From: JAGNKE01 sp964583335
Lineage (GTDB): Bacteria; Pseudomonadota; Alphaproteobacteria; Micavibrionales; Micavibrionaceae
NCBI GenBank assembly: GCA_964583335.1
Contig: CAZOVG010000002.1
Coordinates: 62,001 to 126,000, forward strand
Length of the DNA stretch: 64,000 nucleotides
Reading direction: 5' to 3'
The notes beneath the pieces were generated by a model that saw nothing but the letters and a program-made list of their open reading frames with translations, did no database searches and was not told where the DNA came from. Shown here piece after piece: positions 48,339 to 56,007 of this stretch (position 1 is the first letter of the stretch; each line of letters starts with the position of its first letter). The translations under genes and the position numbers were made by a program.

Positions 48339-48677
48339 TTCTTACCTCTTTCATGGGGTTGTTGCGGGGGGTGAAGGCTCCGGCGCGGTTGTCTCTGGAG
48401 GCGAGGCCGAGGGGCGGAGGACGGGACGCGCGGGCGCGGCGCGGAGGATTTCCGCGCGGGCGTTCTCTGCGATTCCCGGAAAAAACTTTCGCCGGACGCA
48501 TCCCTTTGAAACGGGCGCACTTCCGGCGTTGATGATCCTATATTATGAATTAATTCCTACGGTGTCAAGAAAAAAACGTGCATAGTTTGACGGGCGCTCC
48601 GGGCATTGCTTAAGTTGTTCTGAAAAATGGCCTATGATCGATTCGTAATCGTGTATCTCACTCATTCGGGCGGCGCC
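48339..48677. other. Capsid leader region
   Basis: No gene is supported here. It holds the promoter-like site at 48540-48568, a long GC-rich untranslated stretch (48345-48500) and then the divergent PilZ gene. Confidence 0.5.
48540..48568 (-). promoter_or_regulatory. Sigma-70-like promoter for the capsid block
   Basis: On the minus strand TTGACA, a 17-base spacer and TAATAT, about 200 bases before the capsid ATG. The surrounding TTTTCTTGACACCG is identical to the site before the portal block at 54115. Confidence 0.7.
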
Positions 48678-49070
48678 ATGTTCGGTAAAATCATCTCCAG
48701 CTTCACCTCCTCCCCCCAAGACGACAGCGGCGACGACGCGACGCGGCGGCGGTTTGCGCGGCGGGCGGGCGACAGCTGCGTGACCATCATCGACGGCAAG
48801 ATCTATCCGGTCGAGAACTGGAGCATGGGCGGGTTCATGATCGCGGCGGACGACCGGCTGTTCGCCGTGGACGAGCCGTTCGAGGTGACGATGAAGTTCA
48901 AGCTGCGCGATACGATTCTCGACGTGCCGCACATGGCGAACGTGGTGCGCAAGTCGCAGAACCGCGTGGCGATGCAGTTCCAGCCCATGACGAAGGCGAT
49001 CCGCGACAGCTTTCAGCAGGTGGTGGACGATTTCGTCTCCCGCAGCTTTACCGACTCGCAGATGAGCTGA
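48678..49070 (+). CDS. PilZ-domain protein
   Basis: A 130-residue protein from ATG at 48678. RRRFARRAGDSC gives the RxxxR part of a c-di-GMP-binding PilZ domain, and NWSMGGF takes the place of the usual D/NxSxxG. The body is a beta-barrel pattern (VTMKFKLRDTILDVPHMA, VAMQFQPM). It is opposite to the phage genes and probably host-derived. Nucleotide binding is inferred from the motifs. Confidence 0.8.
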   Translation: MFGKIISSFTSSPQDDSGDDATRRRFARRAGDSCVTIIDGKIYPVENWSMGGFMIAADDRLFAVDEPFEVTMKFKLRDTILDVPHMANVVRKSQNRVAMQFQPMTKAIRDSFQQVVDDFVSRSFTDSQMS

Positions 49071-49147
49071 GTGGGTCTCGATCACGTTTCAAGTTTCAAG
49101 GCTTTAGCGGAAGCGGTTGTTTCGTGTTTTGTGAGAACGCGGGAGTA

Positions 49148-49262
49148 CCGATATGAATCGCAAAGGCGCGAAGACGCCAAGCTTTTTTTGAAAACACAAC
49201 GCGCACGACGTAGAGGCGGCCTCTCCTCGCATAATGCCGTCACCCCCGCGCAGGGGGGCGGC
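49148..49262. repeat. Dispersed repeat cluster
   Basis: ATCGCAAAGGCGCGAAGACG followed by TTGAAAACACAACGCGCACG and CCCCCGCGCAGGGGGG match modules at 54.2 and 54.8 kb. It lies between the PilZ gene and the GIY-YIG gene inside the phage cluster. Confidence 0.75.
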
Positions 49263-49271
49263 AGGGTGTGT

Positions 49272-50081
49272 TTAGAACGGTTCGGGTTCGTCGCCCGCGA
49301 GGGCGATGGGCACATCCTCGTACCGGGAAGCGCCGGAGGTTTTCTCGGGCGCAGGAAGAGCAAGCGGCATTTTATATTTATAGACCGGGGTTTTTCCCGC
49401 CGGGTCGTTATCGTTCACCGCCGAGAGTTTGCGGTATTCGTCGGCGAAGGCGATCCTCGTCGAGAGCGGCTTGCGACCGAAGCCCGCATGTCTGCGGCGC
49501 TCGGTATAGTCGTCCCAGGCGTGTTCGAGCGCGACCATGAACTCCCGGTCGAAGACGCCCTGATGCCCGGTTTGGGCGGCGTAATCGCGGATCGCGCCGA
49601 TCTGTTGTTCGAGCGCCAGCATTTCCTGATCCGTGGGGTGGCCCATCAGGCAGGGGTCGATGATTTTCACTACCGCCTCGAAGGCGAGGCGCCGGTCGTT
49701 CAATTCCGGGTGGCCGCCGAATTTGTTGCGGTTATATATGGCCTTGCCCATTTTTTCGAGATTAACCATGTAGAGCACTTCGGCGATGCAGCCAATGAGC
49801 GGAGATTCGTACCCTTCGGGGTTCAGGATGCCGCATTCGAACACGCGGTCTTCGGGGGCGCGGGTCTGATCGGCCATAGCCTCCTGCGCGTAGTCGTCTT
49901 TGAGTTCGGCCTTAGAGCGGAGCTGTTCGTTGATGCGGCGTGGCGGGTTGCGGGAGATGCCGACATAGTATTTATCTTTTTTGCGGTTCCATATGGAATA
50001 GATATAGAAGCGGCCGTTTTCCTGAGCCGCTTCGAAATTCAGGCGCAAAGGCACAAAACCGCTGGTCAAGCCGTCGGGCAT
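49272..50081 (-). CDS. GIY-YIG-like nuclease
   Basis: A 269-residue protein from ATG at 50081. FYIYSIWNRKKDKYYVGISR followed by NPPRRINEQ matches a GIY-YIG endonuclease start (YIY...YVG, then an Arg). The remaining two thirds are unique, with a DRRLAFEAVVKIIDP block and a Pro-rich end. The longer frame to 50261 crosses a terminator at 50165-50194, so the shorter start is preferred. Inserted between scaffold and capsid genes, like homing-type or moron nucleases in phages. Confidence 0.7.
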   Translation of the reverse strand: MPDGLTSGFVPLRLNFEAAQENGRFYIYSIWNRKKDKYYVGISRNPPRRINEQLRSKAELKDDYAQEAMADQTRAPEDRVFECGILNPEGYESPLIGCIAEVLYMVNLEKMGKAIYNRNKFGGHPELNDRRLAFEAVVKIIDPCLMGHPTDQEMLALEQQIGAIRDYAAQTGHQGVFDREFMVALEHAWDDYTERRRHAGFGRKPLSTRIAFADEYRKLSAVNDNDPAGKTPVYKYKMPLALPAPEKTSGASRYEDVPIALAGDEPEPF

Positions 50082-50164
50082 GGCGATCGGGACATTTCTA
50101 AACAGTTTCTCCGTGTTCTTTATATGTCGGTCTTCGCAGATGCAGCAAGAAAAAATTCGCGTCA

Positions 50165-50194
50165 AAAAAAAGGCCCGCAGATGCGCGGGCCTTT
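50165..50194 (-). terminator. Intrinsic terminator, minus strand
   Basis: AAAGGCCCGC (50169) pairs with GCGGGCCTTT (50185) and gives a long T-run on the minus strand. It ends the portal-scaffold transcript just before the GIY-YIG gene. Confidence 0.88.
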
Positions 50195-50257
50195 GGAGTT
50201 TCATGAGGCAGTATTCAATGAAAAGCCCTGTCGTTCTTACGTTCAACGTGGCCTTCA

Positions 50258-50911
50258 TCACCCCATTCGGTCAGAGGAGCCATAAAGTTTCTGAAAACCT
50301 TCGGTGACTTTCGCGACGAAGGCAGGATCGCGTTCGCGCCAGTAGCGCGGGTCGCGCATCATCGAGGAAAGTTCGCGCTCGCCGGGGGTTTCGCCGCCCT
50401 TGGCGGGGGTGCGGCCCAGTTTGGGTTCCTCCCCCTTCATCATGCGGTGGAGGGCCAGAACGCCCTCGAAGGACGAGGAGAGGCTGTCCAGCACTTCGGG
50501 CGGCAGGTTCTTCTGGCCGAAGGCGAGAAGCTGGCGGGAGATTTCGCGCCAGTTCTCCGCCCCGCCGAAATGGGTGACGAGTTTTTCGACCTCGCGGTCG
50601 GCCTGAAACTCGGCGGCGAGTTCGGCAATCATCGGGACGAGTTTTTCGGCGGCGAGGTTGTAGACCTCCTGCGCCTGTTCCTGCGTGAAGCCCATTTGAT
50701 GTAGGCGGGCGTTGATCTCGGCGTCGGGCTTGAAGAGGCCGTGGGCGCAGTCGATGCAATATTCGTCCGGGCTTTTGGGCGCGGACGGCGTGCCGGACAG
50801 CTTATTCTCCAGCGCGCGGTAGGATTGCAGCAGGCGGTCGAGGCGCAGTTCGCCGCTTTCGGGGTCGAGGAATTTCTCGGGGATCTCGTTGGTGAGCAGG
50901 TTTTCGGTCAT
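50258..50911 (-). CDS. Capsid scaffolding protein
   Basis: A 217-residue acidic helical protein starting MTENLLTNEIPEKFLDPESG. LDRLLQSYRALENKLS and the Glu-rich middle match the scaffold proteins of podoviruses (T7 gp9-type position, between portal and capsid). The C-terminal RDPRYWRERDPAFVAKVTEG resembles the basic capsid-binding end of this group. ATG at 50911 has a good ribosome site. Confidence 0.82.
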   Translation of the reverse strand: MTENLLTNEIPEKFLDPESGELRLDRLLQSYRALENKLSGTPSAPKSPDEYCIDCAHGLFKPDAEINARLHQMGFTQEQAQEVYNLAAEKLVPMIAELAAEFQADREVEKLVTHFGGAENWREISRQLLAFGQKNLPPEVLDSLSSSFEGVLALHRMMKGEEPKLGRTPAKGGETPGERELSSMMRDPRYWRERDPAFVAKVTEGFQKLYGSSDRMG

Positions 50912-50943
50912 GTTTGACTCCTTGGGTTGAGGTTCGGGGTTAT

Positions 50944-51231
50944 TTATGCGGGGTTCCGGCCACGGTCGATGAGGCGCAGGATTGTGGCGACCATCGCGCG
51001 CTGGCCCTCGGCGTAGCGGAGTTGCTGGTCGGACGAGGCCGGGCTGAGCGCACGCTGGAACGTGACGGCCTGAAGATAGCCGAGCGCGCGGCGGCCATCG
51101 TCGGTGGAAAACAGACGCGCGAAGCATTTCTCGATCTCGCGCAGTTCGAGATTTTGCGGCTCCGGCGCGCGGTAGACGAAGGAGCCGTTGGGATCGTTTG
51201 AGTCCTGCGGTTCGTTGCGGCGTGTGAACAT
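50944..51231 (-). CDS. Bbp19-like phage protein
   Basis: A 95-residue protein with CFARLFSTDDGRRALGYLQA and YAEGQRAMVATILRLIDRG, the two conserved blocks of small podoviral proteins related to Bordetella phage BPP-1 Bbp19. It lies in the family's normal position, between portal and scaffold. Its function in assembly is not established. Confidence 0.75.
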   Translation of the reverse strand: MFTRRNEPQDSNDPNGSFVYRAPEPQNLELREIEKCFARLFSTDDGRRALGYLQAVTFQRALSPASSDQQLRYAEGQRAMVATILRLIDRGRNPA

Positions 51232-51234
51232 GGA

Positions 51235-52770
51235 TCAGTCCTTTCGTTCGGATACGGTTTGGAGGTCGGGCTGGAGGATTTCGGCGCGGATGATGTCGCT
51301 GGGCACGGACAGCGCCTCGCCCAGAAAGCGTGCGGCAGCGGGGAGGTTCACGCTTTGTGCGGCCTCGGGGCCCATGGCGAGGACGGAGGTGATCCAGGTC
51401 AGGGTGTTCTGGACGTTTCTCTGGCCCTGCGCCCGCGCCAGGGGCGAGCGGTAATCGACGGCGACGAGGCGGCCGTCGAGCGCGATGTCGGGCACCTCGC
51501 CCCGGCGGCGCAGGAGGGCGAAGGCGCGTTTGACGAGCGGCGTGAGGAGTTCGGTCTGCAAGCGGCCATAGGTCGCGCCCAGAAGGAGCGACATTTCCGC
51601 TGAGCGTTCGAGCACCTCGGTCGCCGTCATGCGCGGCGAGGATACGGGCGAGAGCTTGTCGGTCAGGAGCGCGTGGCGGATACGGGACTGGAGATTTTCG
51701 AGGATGAGCTGCGAGACATCGAAGCGGCCCGGCATGTCGAGCGGCTGCAACCCCTTGGAGCCGATGGCCTTGGGGATGATGCTGCCGGGGGTCAGTTGAA
51801 TATTCGCGGGGTTGAGCACGCCGTCGTCGTCGGCCTGCCAGATTCCCGTCACGGCGATAGAGGCGTTTTTGAGGATCAGCTCCACGACCTTGTTCGCGGT
51901 TTTAATGTCGGGCAGCGCCTTCATCACGGGCGAGCGGCCATAGGTTTCGCCGGGGGATTTGATCCAGCGGAAACTGATCACGGGGGATTGCTCGAACGCG
52001 CCGGATTGCAGGATGCGCGGCGGGGCGGAGGGATCGTCGAGCAAAGCGGTGTATTCGAAATTGAGGCCCGCAGGCAGGACGGATTCGAGAACGGTAAAGC
52101 GCGTCTGCGGATCGCGGGAAGCGACTTCGAGCATGTTCGCGGGGATTTCCGCGTAAGGATAGCGGTCGAGGATCTGGTCGAGCGTCAGGGGGATACGGCG
52201 GTAGGCGCCGTCGAGGCGGCCGTCAGGCCCCTCCTCCAGAACGACCTGCGAGAGCGGGAGGCAGGAAAATTTGAAGGCGGAGAAGCCGCCGGGCTCGGCC
52301 TCCTCAAACGAGAGGGACGCCGTGCCGCCCACCACCATGTCGAGATAGCATTGGTGAATCTCGACGGTGAAGTTGGAGCGGTCGAAGTGGGATTGAATCG
52401 TCTTTGCGGCCTTTTCCAGAACAGGCGCCAGGGCGGCGGCTTCGGCGGGCGAAAGATCGGGGCCGGGCTTGAGGCCGAACCATTGCGACCATGCGGGGGT
52501 GAGGTTCGCCAGCAGGCTGGAGGCGAGCTGGTCGGCGGCGTCCATCGCGGTGGCGTCGTAGATATGATTGTTGCGGGGCGCGCCGGGGACGGGTTCGCCG
52601 AGGAATCCGCCGCGCTGGGGCAGCGCGTATTCGTAGCATTCCTCCCACAGGCGGGTCCAGTCGCTGCGCTTGCGGCGGGCGGCTTCGTAGCGTTCGATCA
52701 CGCGGGCGGCAGCGTCCTCTTCGGTGTCGTGCGTTTGCGGGTTCAGGCGGGTGACGGTGCGGGGTTTCAT
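51235..52770 (-). CDS. Portal (head-tail connector) protein
   Basis: A 511-residue protein of the T7 gp8/BPP-1 connector family. Signature parts: DWTRLWEECYEYALPQRGGF, NHIYDATAMDAADQLASSLL, NLTPAWSQWFGLKPG, VVGGTASLSFEE and the C-terminal ATEVLERSAEMSLLLGATYG with LTPLVKRAFALL. It forms the dodecameric ring through which DNA passes. It appears intact and overlaps nothing. Confidence 0.92.
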   Translation of the reverse strand: MKPRTVTRLNPQTHDTEEDAAARVIERYEAARRKRSDWTRLWEECYEYALPQRGGFLGEPVPGAPRNNHIYDATAMDAADQLASSLLANLTPAWSQWFGLKPGPDLSPAEAAALAPVLEKAAKTIQSHFDRSNFTVEIHQCYLDMVVGGTASLSFEEAEPGGFSAFKFSCLPLSQVVLEEGPDGRLDGAYRRIPLTLDQILDRYPYAEIPANMLEVASRDPQTRFTVLESVLPAGLNFEYTALLDDPSAPPRILQSGAFEQSPVISFRWIKSPGETYGRSPVMKALPDIKTANKVVELILKNASIAVTGIWQADDDGVLNPANIQLTPGSIIPKAIGSKGLQPLDMPGRFDVSQLILENLQSRIRHALLTDKLSPVSSPRMTATEVLERSAEMSLLLGATYGRLQTELLTPLVKRAFALLRRRGEVPDIALDGRLVAVDYRSPLARAQGQRNVQNTLTWITSVLAMGPEAAQSVNLPAAARFLGEALSVPSDIIRAEILQPDLQTVSERKD

Positions 52771-52773
52771 CGG

Positions 52774-53037
52774 TCATTCTCCGAGCAGGGTTTTGCGGTT
52801 GGCGGTGTTGATCGTGCCCAGAAGACCGCGAAAGCCGGTGCCGATCGTGCCCAGCACGCCGCGACGGCGGGTGAGAAGATCGCGCGTGCGGGCCTGCGCG
52901 GCTTGCTGCGCGGGGGTGGGCGTCACGGGGGTTTGCAGGTCGGGCGTCGCGGTCACCGCCGGAGACGTCGCGGCGGGGCTTTGCACGATCACGGTGCGGG
53001 TTGCGGGCGCCTTGGGGCGCGAGGTCAGACTTCCCAT
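52774..53037 (-). CDS. 87-aa podoviral small protein
   Basis: From ATG at 53037: a Thr/Pro-rich flexible N-terminus, then RRRGVLGTIGTGFRGLLGTI and an ending RKTLLGE. The pattern of RGT-I-TG-RGLLG and terminal K-LLG is common in small proteins encoded before podoviral portals. Its role is unknown. It ends 3 bases before the portal start. Confidence 0.65.
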   Translation of the reverse strand: MGSLTSRPKAPATRTVIVQSPAATSPAVTATPDLQTPVTPTPAQQAAQARTRDLLTRRRGVLGTIGTGFRGLLGTINTANRKTLLGE

Positions 53038-53516
53038 GAGAGGGCTCCTTTCGGTTGGTTCTGTTGCATCTGTTGCAGGCTTTCGAAGATCGCGCGGCGG
53101 GTTGCGGGGCGGCGGGCCTGTGTGTGCAAATGGCGGTAGAGTTGCCACGGGGTGAGGATCAGGCGGGCGCGCAGACCGAGAATCCGTTTCACGGCCTCGA
53201 CGCAGGTGAGCGGCATGAGCGGCGCGGGGCGCGCGTGGTTCTCGGTGCGGGCCTCGATCACGGTGAGGCCGCGCGACCGCAGCCAGCGCGGCATATCGAA
53301 GCCGTTGGCGGCGGAGTGGACGCTTACATCCATTCGGTTGGCGAGCGGGTCGAGCGCGATCCAGCGGTCCCCTTCCCTGATGACCGCGAAGCAATGGCGG
53401 AAGCCGGGCTTGAGGACGCGCAGGCAGGGCATGTCGGTTTGCCCGGTGAAGGCGACCCAGATGGTACGGCCCGGGGTTTGCGATTCGGACTTTGTGTGTT
53501 CGGTTGCGGCGGTCAT
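53025..53516 (-). CDS. Papain-like-fold protein next to the portal
   Basis: A 163-residue protein starting at ATG 53516. LKPGFRHCFAVIREGDRWIA and LTCVEAVKRILGLRARLILT place a His-Cys pair and a later Cys in a pattern resembling small NlpC/P60-like or papain-like domains, though catalysis is unproven. It overlaps the previous gene by 4 bases and the next by 13, so the three are coupled. Confidence 0.65.
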   Translation of the reverse strand: MTAATEHTKSESQTPGRTIWVAFTGQTDMPCLRVLKPGFRHCFAVIREGDRWIALDPLANRMDVSVHSAANGFDMPRWLRSRGLTVIEARTENHARPAPLMPLTCVEAVKRILGLRARLILTPWQLYRHLHTQARRPATRRAIFESLQQMQQNQPKGALSWEV

Positions 53517-53986
53517 TCGGCGGCGATCCCTTCCCAGAGGTTGCGTTGCGGTTGCGGCGGCGTGAAATGGCTGCGCGGCTTTTGGCGGTCGGGGTCGAAA
53601 CGGATCAGCCAGCTGTTGGGGCGCAGGATGCCCTTGGATTCGAAGACGGATTCGAGACGATCCATCGCCTGCCGCCAGAGTTTGCTGGCGCGGACCTCCT
53701 TCACGCGGCGCGGGTCGGGCGCCATGTTGCGGCGGCCGTAAAAGCGCAGCACCATGAGATGATCCATCGTCAGGGTGCGCTGGCGGTAGAGGCGGTCGAG
53801 AATCTTGAGGATGTCGAGCGGTTCGCACGGGCGTTCGACCAGCGCCTGCCCCGCCGTGATTCGCGCGCCGTCTATGCGGGCCTGCTGGGCGGCGACGAAC
53901 CAGAACCACGCCTCCTCCACCGTGTCGAAGGGGATGGTTTTCGCGTCCCGGAGGACCGGGATCCTGTGTTTTTGCCTGTGTGTCAT
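53513..53986 (-). CDS. Conserved alphaproteobacterial phage-linked protein
   Basis: A 157-residue basic protein. LRDAKTIPFDTVEEAWFWFV, CEPLDILKILDRLYRQR and LRFYGRRNMAPDPRR match a family I associate with alphaproteobacterial prophages, where it sits close to structural genes. It could regulate or start the portal operon. First gene after the promoter at 54092-54120. Confidence 0.65.
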   Translation of the reverse strand: MTHRQKHRIPVLRDAKTIPFDTVEEAWFWFVAAQQARIDGARITAGQALVERPCEPLDILKILDRLYRQRTLTMDHLMVLRFYGRRNMAPDPRRVKEVRASKLWRQAMDRLESVFESKGILRPNSWLIRFDPDRQKPRSHFTPPQPQRNLWEGIAAE

Positions 53987-54091
53987 GGTCTTGCCTTTTG
54001 TCTGGAGTCTTGGGTGTGGGGGCCGGGTTTCGGGGTGTTTGTTTTTTGTTTGTTCCTTTTTTTGAAAAAGATTGTTCCTGTAATGTTCTCT

Positions 54092-54120
54092 TTTATGCTA
54101 TAAGTTTTTTCCGGTGTCAA
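54092..54120 (-). promoter_or_regulatory. Sigma-70-like promoter for the portal block
   Basis: Minus strand: TTGACA (54115-54120), 17-base spacer and CATAAA (54092-54097). The 14 bases TTTTCTTGACACCG are identical to those of the capsid promoter at 48540-48568. Confidence 0.6.
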
Positions 54121-54192
54121 GAAAATAATTGGGATTAAATTCCTGAACGTACAAGTGTGTGCGGGCGGATGAGAGGGAGCGGCGCGGGCGGC

Positions 54193-54296
54193 GGTTGAAT
54201 CGCGAAGGCGCGAAGACGCGAAGGTTTTTGAAACACTACGATCACAACGCTCACGACGAGAAGCAGCGTCATTCCCGCGCAGGCGGGAATCCAGTC
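54193..54296. repeat. Dispersed repeat cluster
   Basis: GAATCGCGAAGGCGCGAAGA, TTGAAACACTACGATCACAA and GTCATTCCCGCGCAGGCGGG: the longest clear copy of the composite repeat, at the edge of the phage region. Confidence 0.8.
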
Positions 54297-54386
54297 AGGT
54301 CGTGATTTGTTTTGGTATGGCAGGCGTGTTAGGAGATAGTTTTTGGCGCTTTTTGCAAACACAACTTATCTAGGAAACCTCCGAAA

Positions 54387-54746
54387 ATGAACCGCAAAGT
54401 CATTGAATATGATTCGTTCGTTCCGTACCTGCTTGAGCGAGTGCCGGAGTTGGAGGGTGTTTATCACGAACACTTAAAAAATAATGATGAGCTTTTGCCT
54501 CACGTCTTTCTTGGTGATGTGTGCCGTTTTTTGGCCGAGCTTTATTCGAGCAACAAGGGCGACCGATCTGCTTCAAATAGAATTATAGACATCATGGACG
54601 AGGGATTCAGGTTCGGCGACGAGCAAACGAAGGAATTGGTTTGCGTCTCGTTTTTAGAGAACATACCTCATGATAATAAAGTGTATGACCAAATAAAAAT
54701 GGACCTCACGCCTGTTTTGAGAGAGGCCGTAAAAGATTATGAGTGA
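54387..54746 (+). CDS. DUF7674-like small protein
   Basis: A 119-residue soluble acidic protein: FVPYLLERVPELEGVYHEHL, ELLPHVFLGDVCRFLAELY and LVCVSFLENIPHD follow a pattern of DUF7674-type proteins, which are frequent near toxin-immunity genes. AT-rich relative to its flanks. It sits just outside the phage cluster, flanked by repeats on both sides. Confidence 0.6.
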   Translation: MNRKVIEYDSFVPYLLERVPELEGVYHEHLKNNDELLPHVFLGDVCRFLAELYSSNKGDRSASNRIIDIMDEGFRFGDEQTKELVCVSFLENIPHDNKVYDQIKMDLTPVLREAVKDYE

Positions 54747-54785
54747 GCCGCTTCACCCTCTCCTTGTAAAGGCGGGGAGCCGGAC

Positions 54786-54925
54786 GTGAATCGCGAAGAC
54801 GCGAAGACGCTAAGGTTTTTTTGAAACATGACGATCACGACGCGCACAACGGTTTTATTGGTCAATAGGTCCCTGCTTTCGCAGGGATGACAAAAGGGGC
54901 GCGGGGATGGCAAGGTTGGTGCGGG
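54786..54925. repeat. Dispersed repeat cluster
   Basis: GAATCGCGAAGACGCGAAGA, TTTGAAACATGACGATCACG and CCCTGCTTTCGCAGGGATGA. The 334-base gap 54747-55080 has no gene apart from these. Confidence 0.8.
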
Positions 54926-55059
54926 GATGAGAGGACAGGTTTTTGCGCCCTCCCCTGGAGCTTGCGCTCCCTTCCCTCCCCCCACAAGTCGGGAGTGGGA
55001 TTAAGGGAAAGGGGATAAGTCTTTTTATGAATTTTTTCCCTGTTTACCTTTTGGAAACA

Positions 55060-55073
55060 TAATGGGACTATTA
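55060..55073. promoter_or_regulatory. Possible operator: TAAT-N6-ATTA
   Basis: An inverted repeat TAAT GGGACT ATTA lies 7 bases before the ATG of the HTH-PyrE gene, with no clear Shine-Dalgarno between them. It could be an autoregulatory site of the fused HTH domain. Evidence is the palindrome and position only. Confidence 0.3.
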
Positions 55074-55080
55074 TCCTATC

Positions 55081-56007
55081 ATGTTTACGCACGATCAAAT
55101 CTGGCTCGGCCTCGACCGGCTGGCCGCCTCCAAAGGGTACTCACCGTCCGGGCTTGCGCGGCTGGCGGGGCTTGACCCGACGTCGTTCAACAAGAGCAAG
55201 CGGCACAGCCCCGACGGCAAGCCGCGATGGCCCTCCACCGAGAGTCTTTCCAAGGCGCTGTCCGTCACGGGATCGACCATGACCGATTTCATCGCCCTGA
55301 TCGAAGCGGCGGAGGAGGAGCATGGCGGGCGCAAGCTGACGCGCAAGAAGGTCGCGCTGGATTCCGCCGAGATTCTGATTAAAACAAAATCCGTTCTGTT
55401 CAACGCGGCGGAGCCGTTCACGCTTAAATCGGGCAAGAAGAGCCCGGTCTATATCGACTGCCGCCGCCTGATCTCGTTCGTGGAGGAGCGCAAGGCTCTG
55501 ATGGATTACGGCGCGTGGCTGTTGCGGCAGGACGCGGACGTGAAGACGATCGACCTTGTGGCGGGCGGCGAGACGGCGGGCATTCCTTACGGCGCGTTCA
55601 TCGCGGAGCGGCTGGAGAAGCCGATGGTGTATGTGCGCAAGGAGCCGAAGGGCTATGGCCGCATGGCGCAGATCGAGGGCGTTCTGCCGGAGAAGAATTC
55701 AGCGGGCGAGCCGCCGCGCGTTTTGCTGGTCGAAGATTTACAGACCGACGGCGGAAGCAAGGCGGTGTTTGTCAATGCGCTGCGCAATGCCGGGGCGAAG
55801 GTGGAGCATGCGTTCGTCGTGTTCCATTACGGGATCTTTCCGCAGAGCGAGAAAAACATGGCCGAGCTGGGTGTGACCCTGCATGCGCTCACCACGTGGT
55901 GGGAGGTTCTGGAGACCGCGAAGAAGGGCGGCTATTTCGACCGGGCGACTTTGGGGTCGGTCGAGGCGTTCCTCAACGATCCGAACGGATGGCAGGAGAA
56001 GCAATGA
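55081..56007 (+). CDS. pyrE: HTH domain fused to orotate phosphoribosyltransferase
   Basis: A 308-residue fusion. Residues 1-78 form an XRE/LexA-like helix-turn-helix (YSPSGLARLAGLDPTSFNKS, then WPSTESLSKALSVTGSTMTD). From about 95 comes a full orotate phosphoribosyltransferase: FTLKSGKKSPVYIDCRR, VYVRKEPKGYGRMAQIEG and the PRPP loop LLVEDLQTDGGSK (about 215-227). OPRT converts orotate and PRPP to OMP in pyrimidine synthesis. Typical PyrE is about 210 residues, so the HTH is an addition. It overlaps NAD kinase by 4 bases. A regulatory sensor role is inferred, by analogy with PRT-fold regulators such as Bacillus PurR. Confidence 0.85.
   Translation: MFTHDQIWLGLDRLAASKGYSPSGLARLAGLDPTSFNKSKRHSPDGKPRWPSTESLSKALSVTGSTMTDFIALIEAAEEEHGGRKLTRKKVALDSAEILIKTKSVLFNAAEPFTLKSGKKSPVYIDCRRLISFVEERKALMDYGAWLLRQDADVKTIDLVAGGETAGIPYGAFIAERLEKPMVYVRKEPKGYGRMAQIEGVLPEKNSAGEPPRVLLVEDLQTDGGSKAVFVNALRNAGAKVEHAFVVFHYGIFPQSEKNMAELGVTLHALTTWWEVLETAKKGGYFDRATLGSVEAFLNDPNGWQEKQ

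Larger units (their letters stand above)
31915..53986 (-). mobile_element. Short-tailed-phage morphogenesis cluster
   Basis: About 22 kb of mostly minus-strand genes follows the T7 late-gene order: portal, Bbp19-like, scaffold, capsid, tail tube A, tail tube B, gp14-like protein, tail spike, transglycosylase-like, small and large terminase, then spanin-like, SleB hydrolase and holin. Within it lie plus-strand host-like genes, immunity-like genes and host dispersed repeats. No integrase, repressor, DNA replication gene, phage RNA polymerase or attachment site was found. That suggests a remnant, a satellite-like or a domesticated particle cluster. The exact boundaries are uncertain. Confidence 0.85.
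53987..54386. other. Gap upstream of the portal operon
   Basis: Contains no gene. It holds the promoter at 54092-54120, a T-rich tract (54045-54075) and a dispersed repeat cluster at 54193-54296. Confidence 0.5.

Noticed and set aside
50082..50261. Long 5' extension of the GIY-YIG gene
   Set aside because: It would be interrupted at RNA level by a strong terminator at 50165-50194, and the segment shows no conservation pattern.
53517..53909. Long 5' extension of the papain-like-fold gene
   Set aside because: It overlaps the conserved 157-aa gene almost wholly and has shadow-type Arg/Pro composition; ATG at 53516 is coupled to that gene's stop.
30900..54400. Complete inducible prophage
   Set aside because: No integrase, repressor, replication genes or attachment repeats are visible; structural genes alone do not show that it can replicate.
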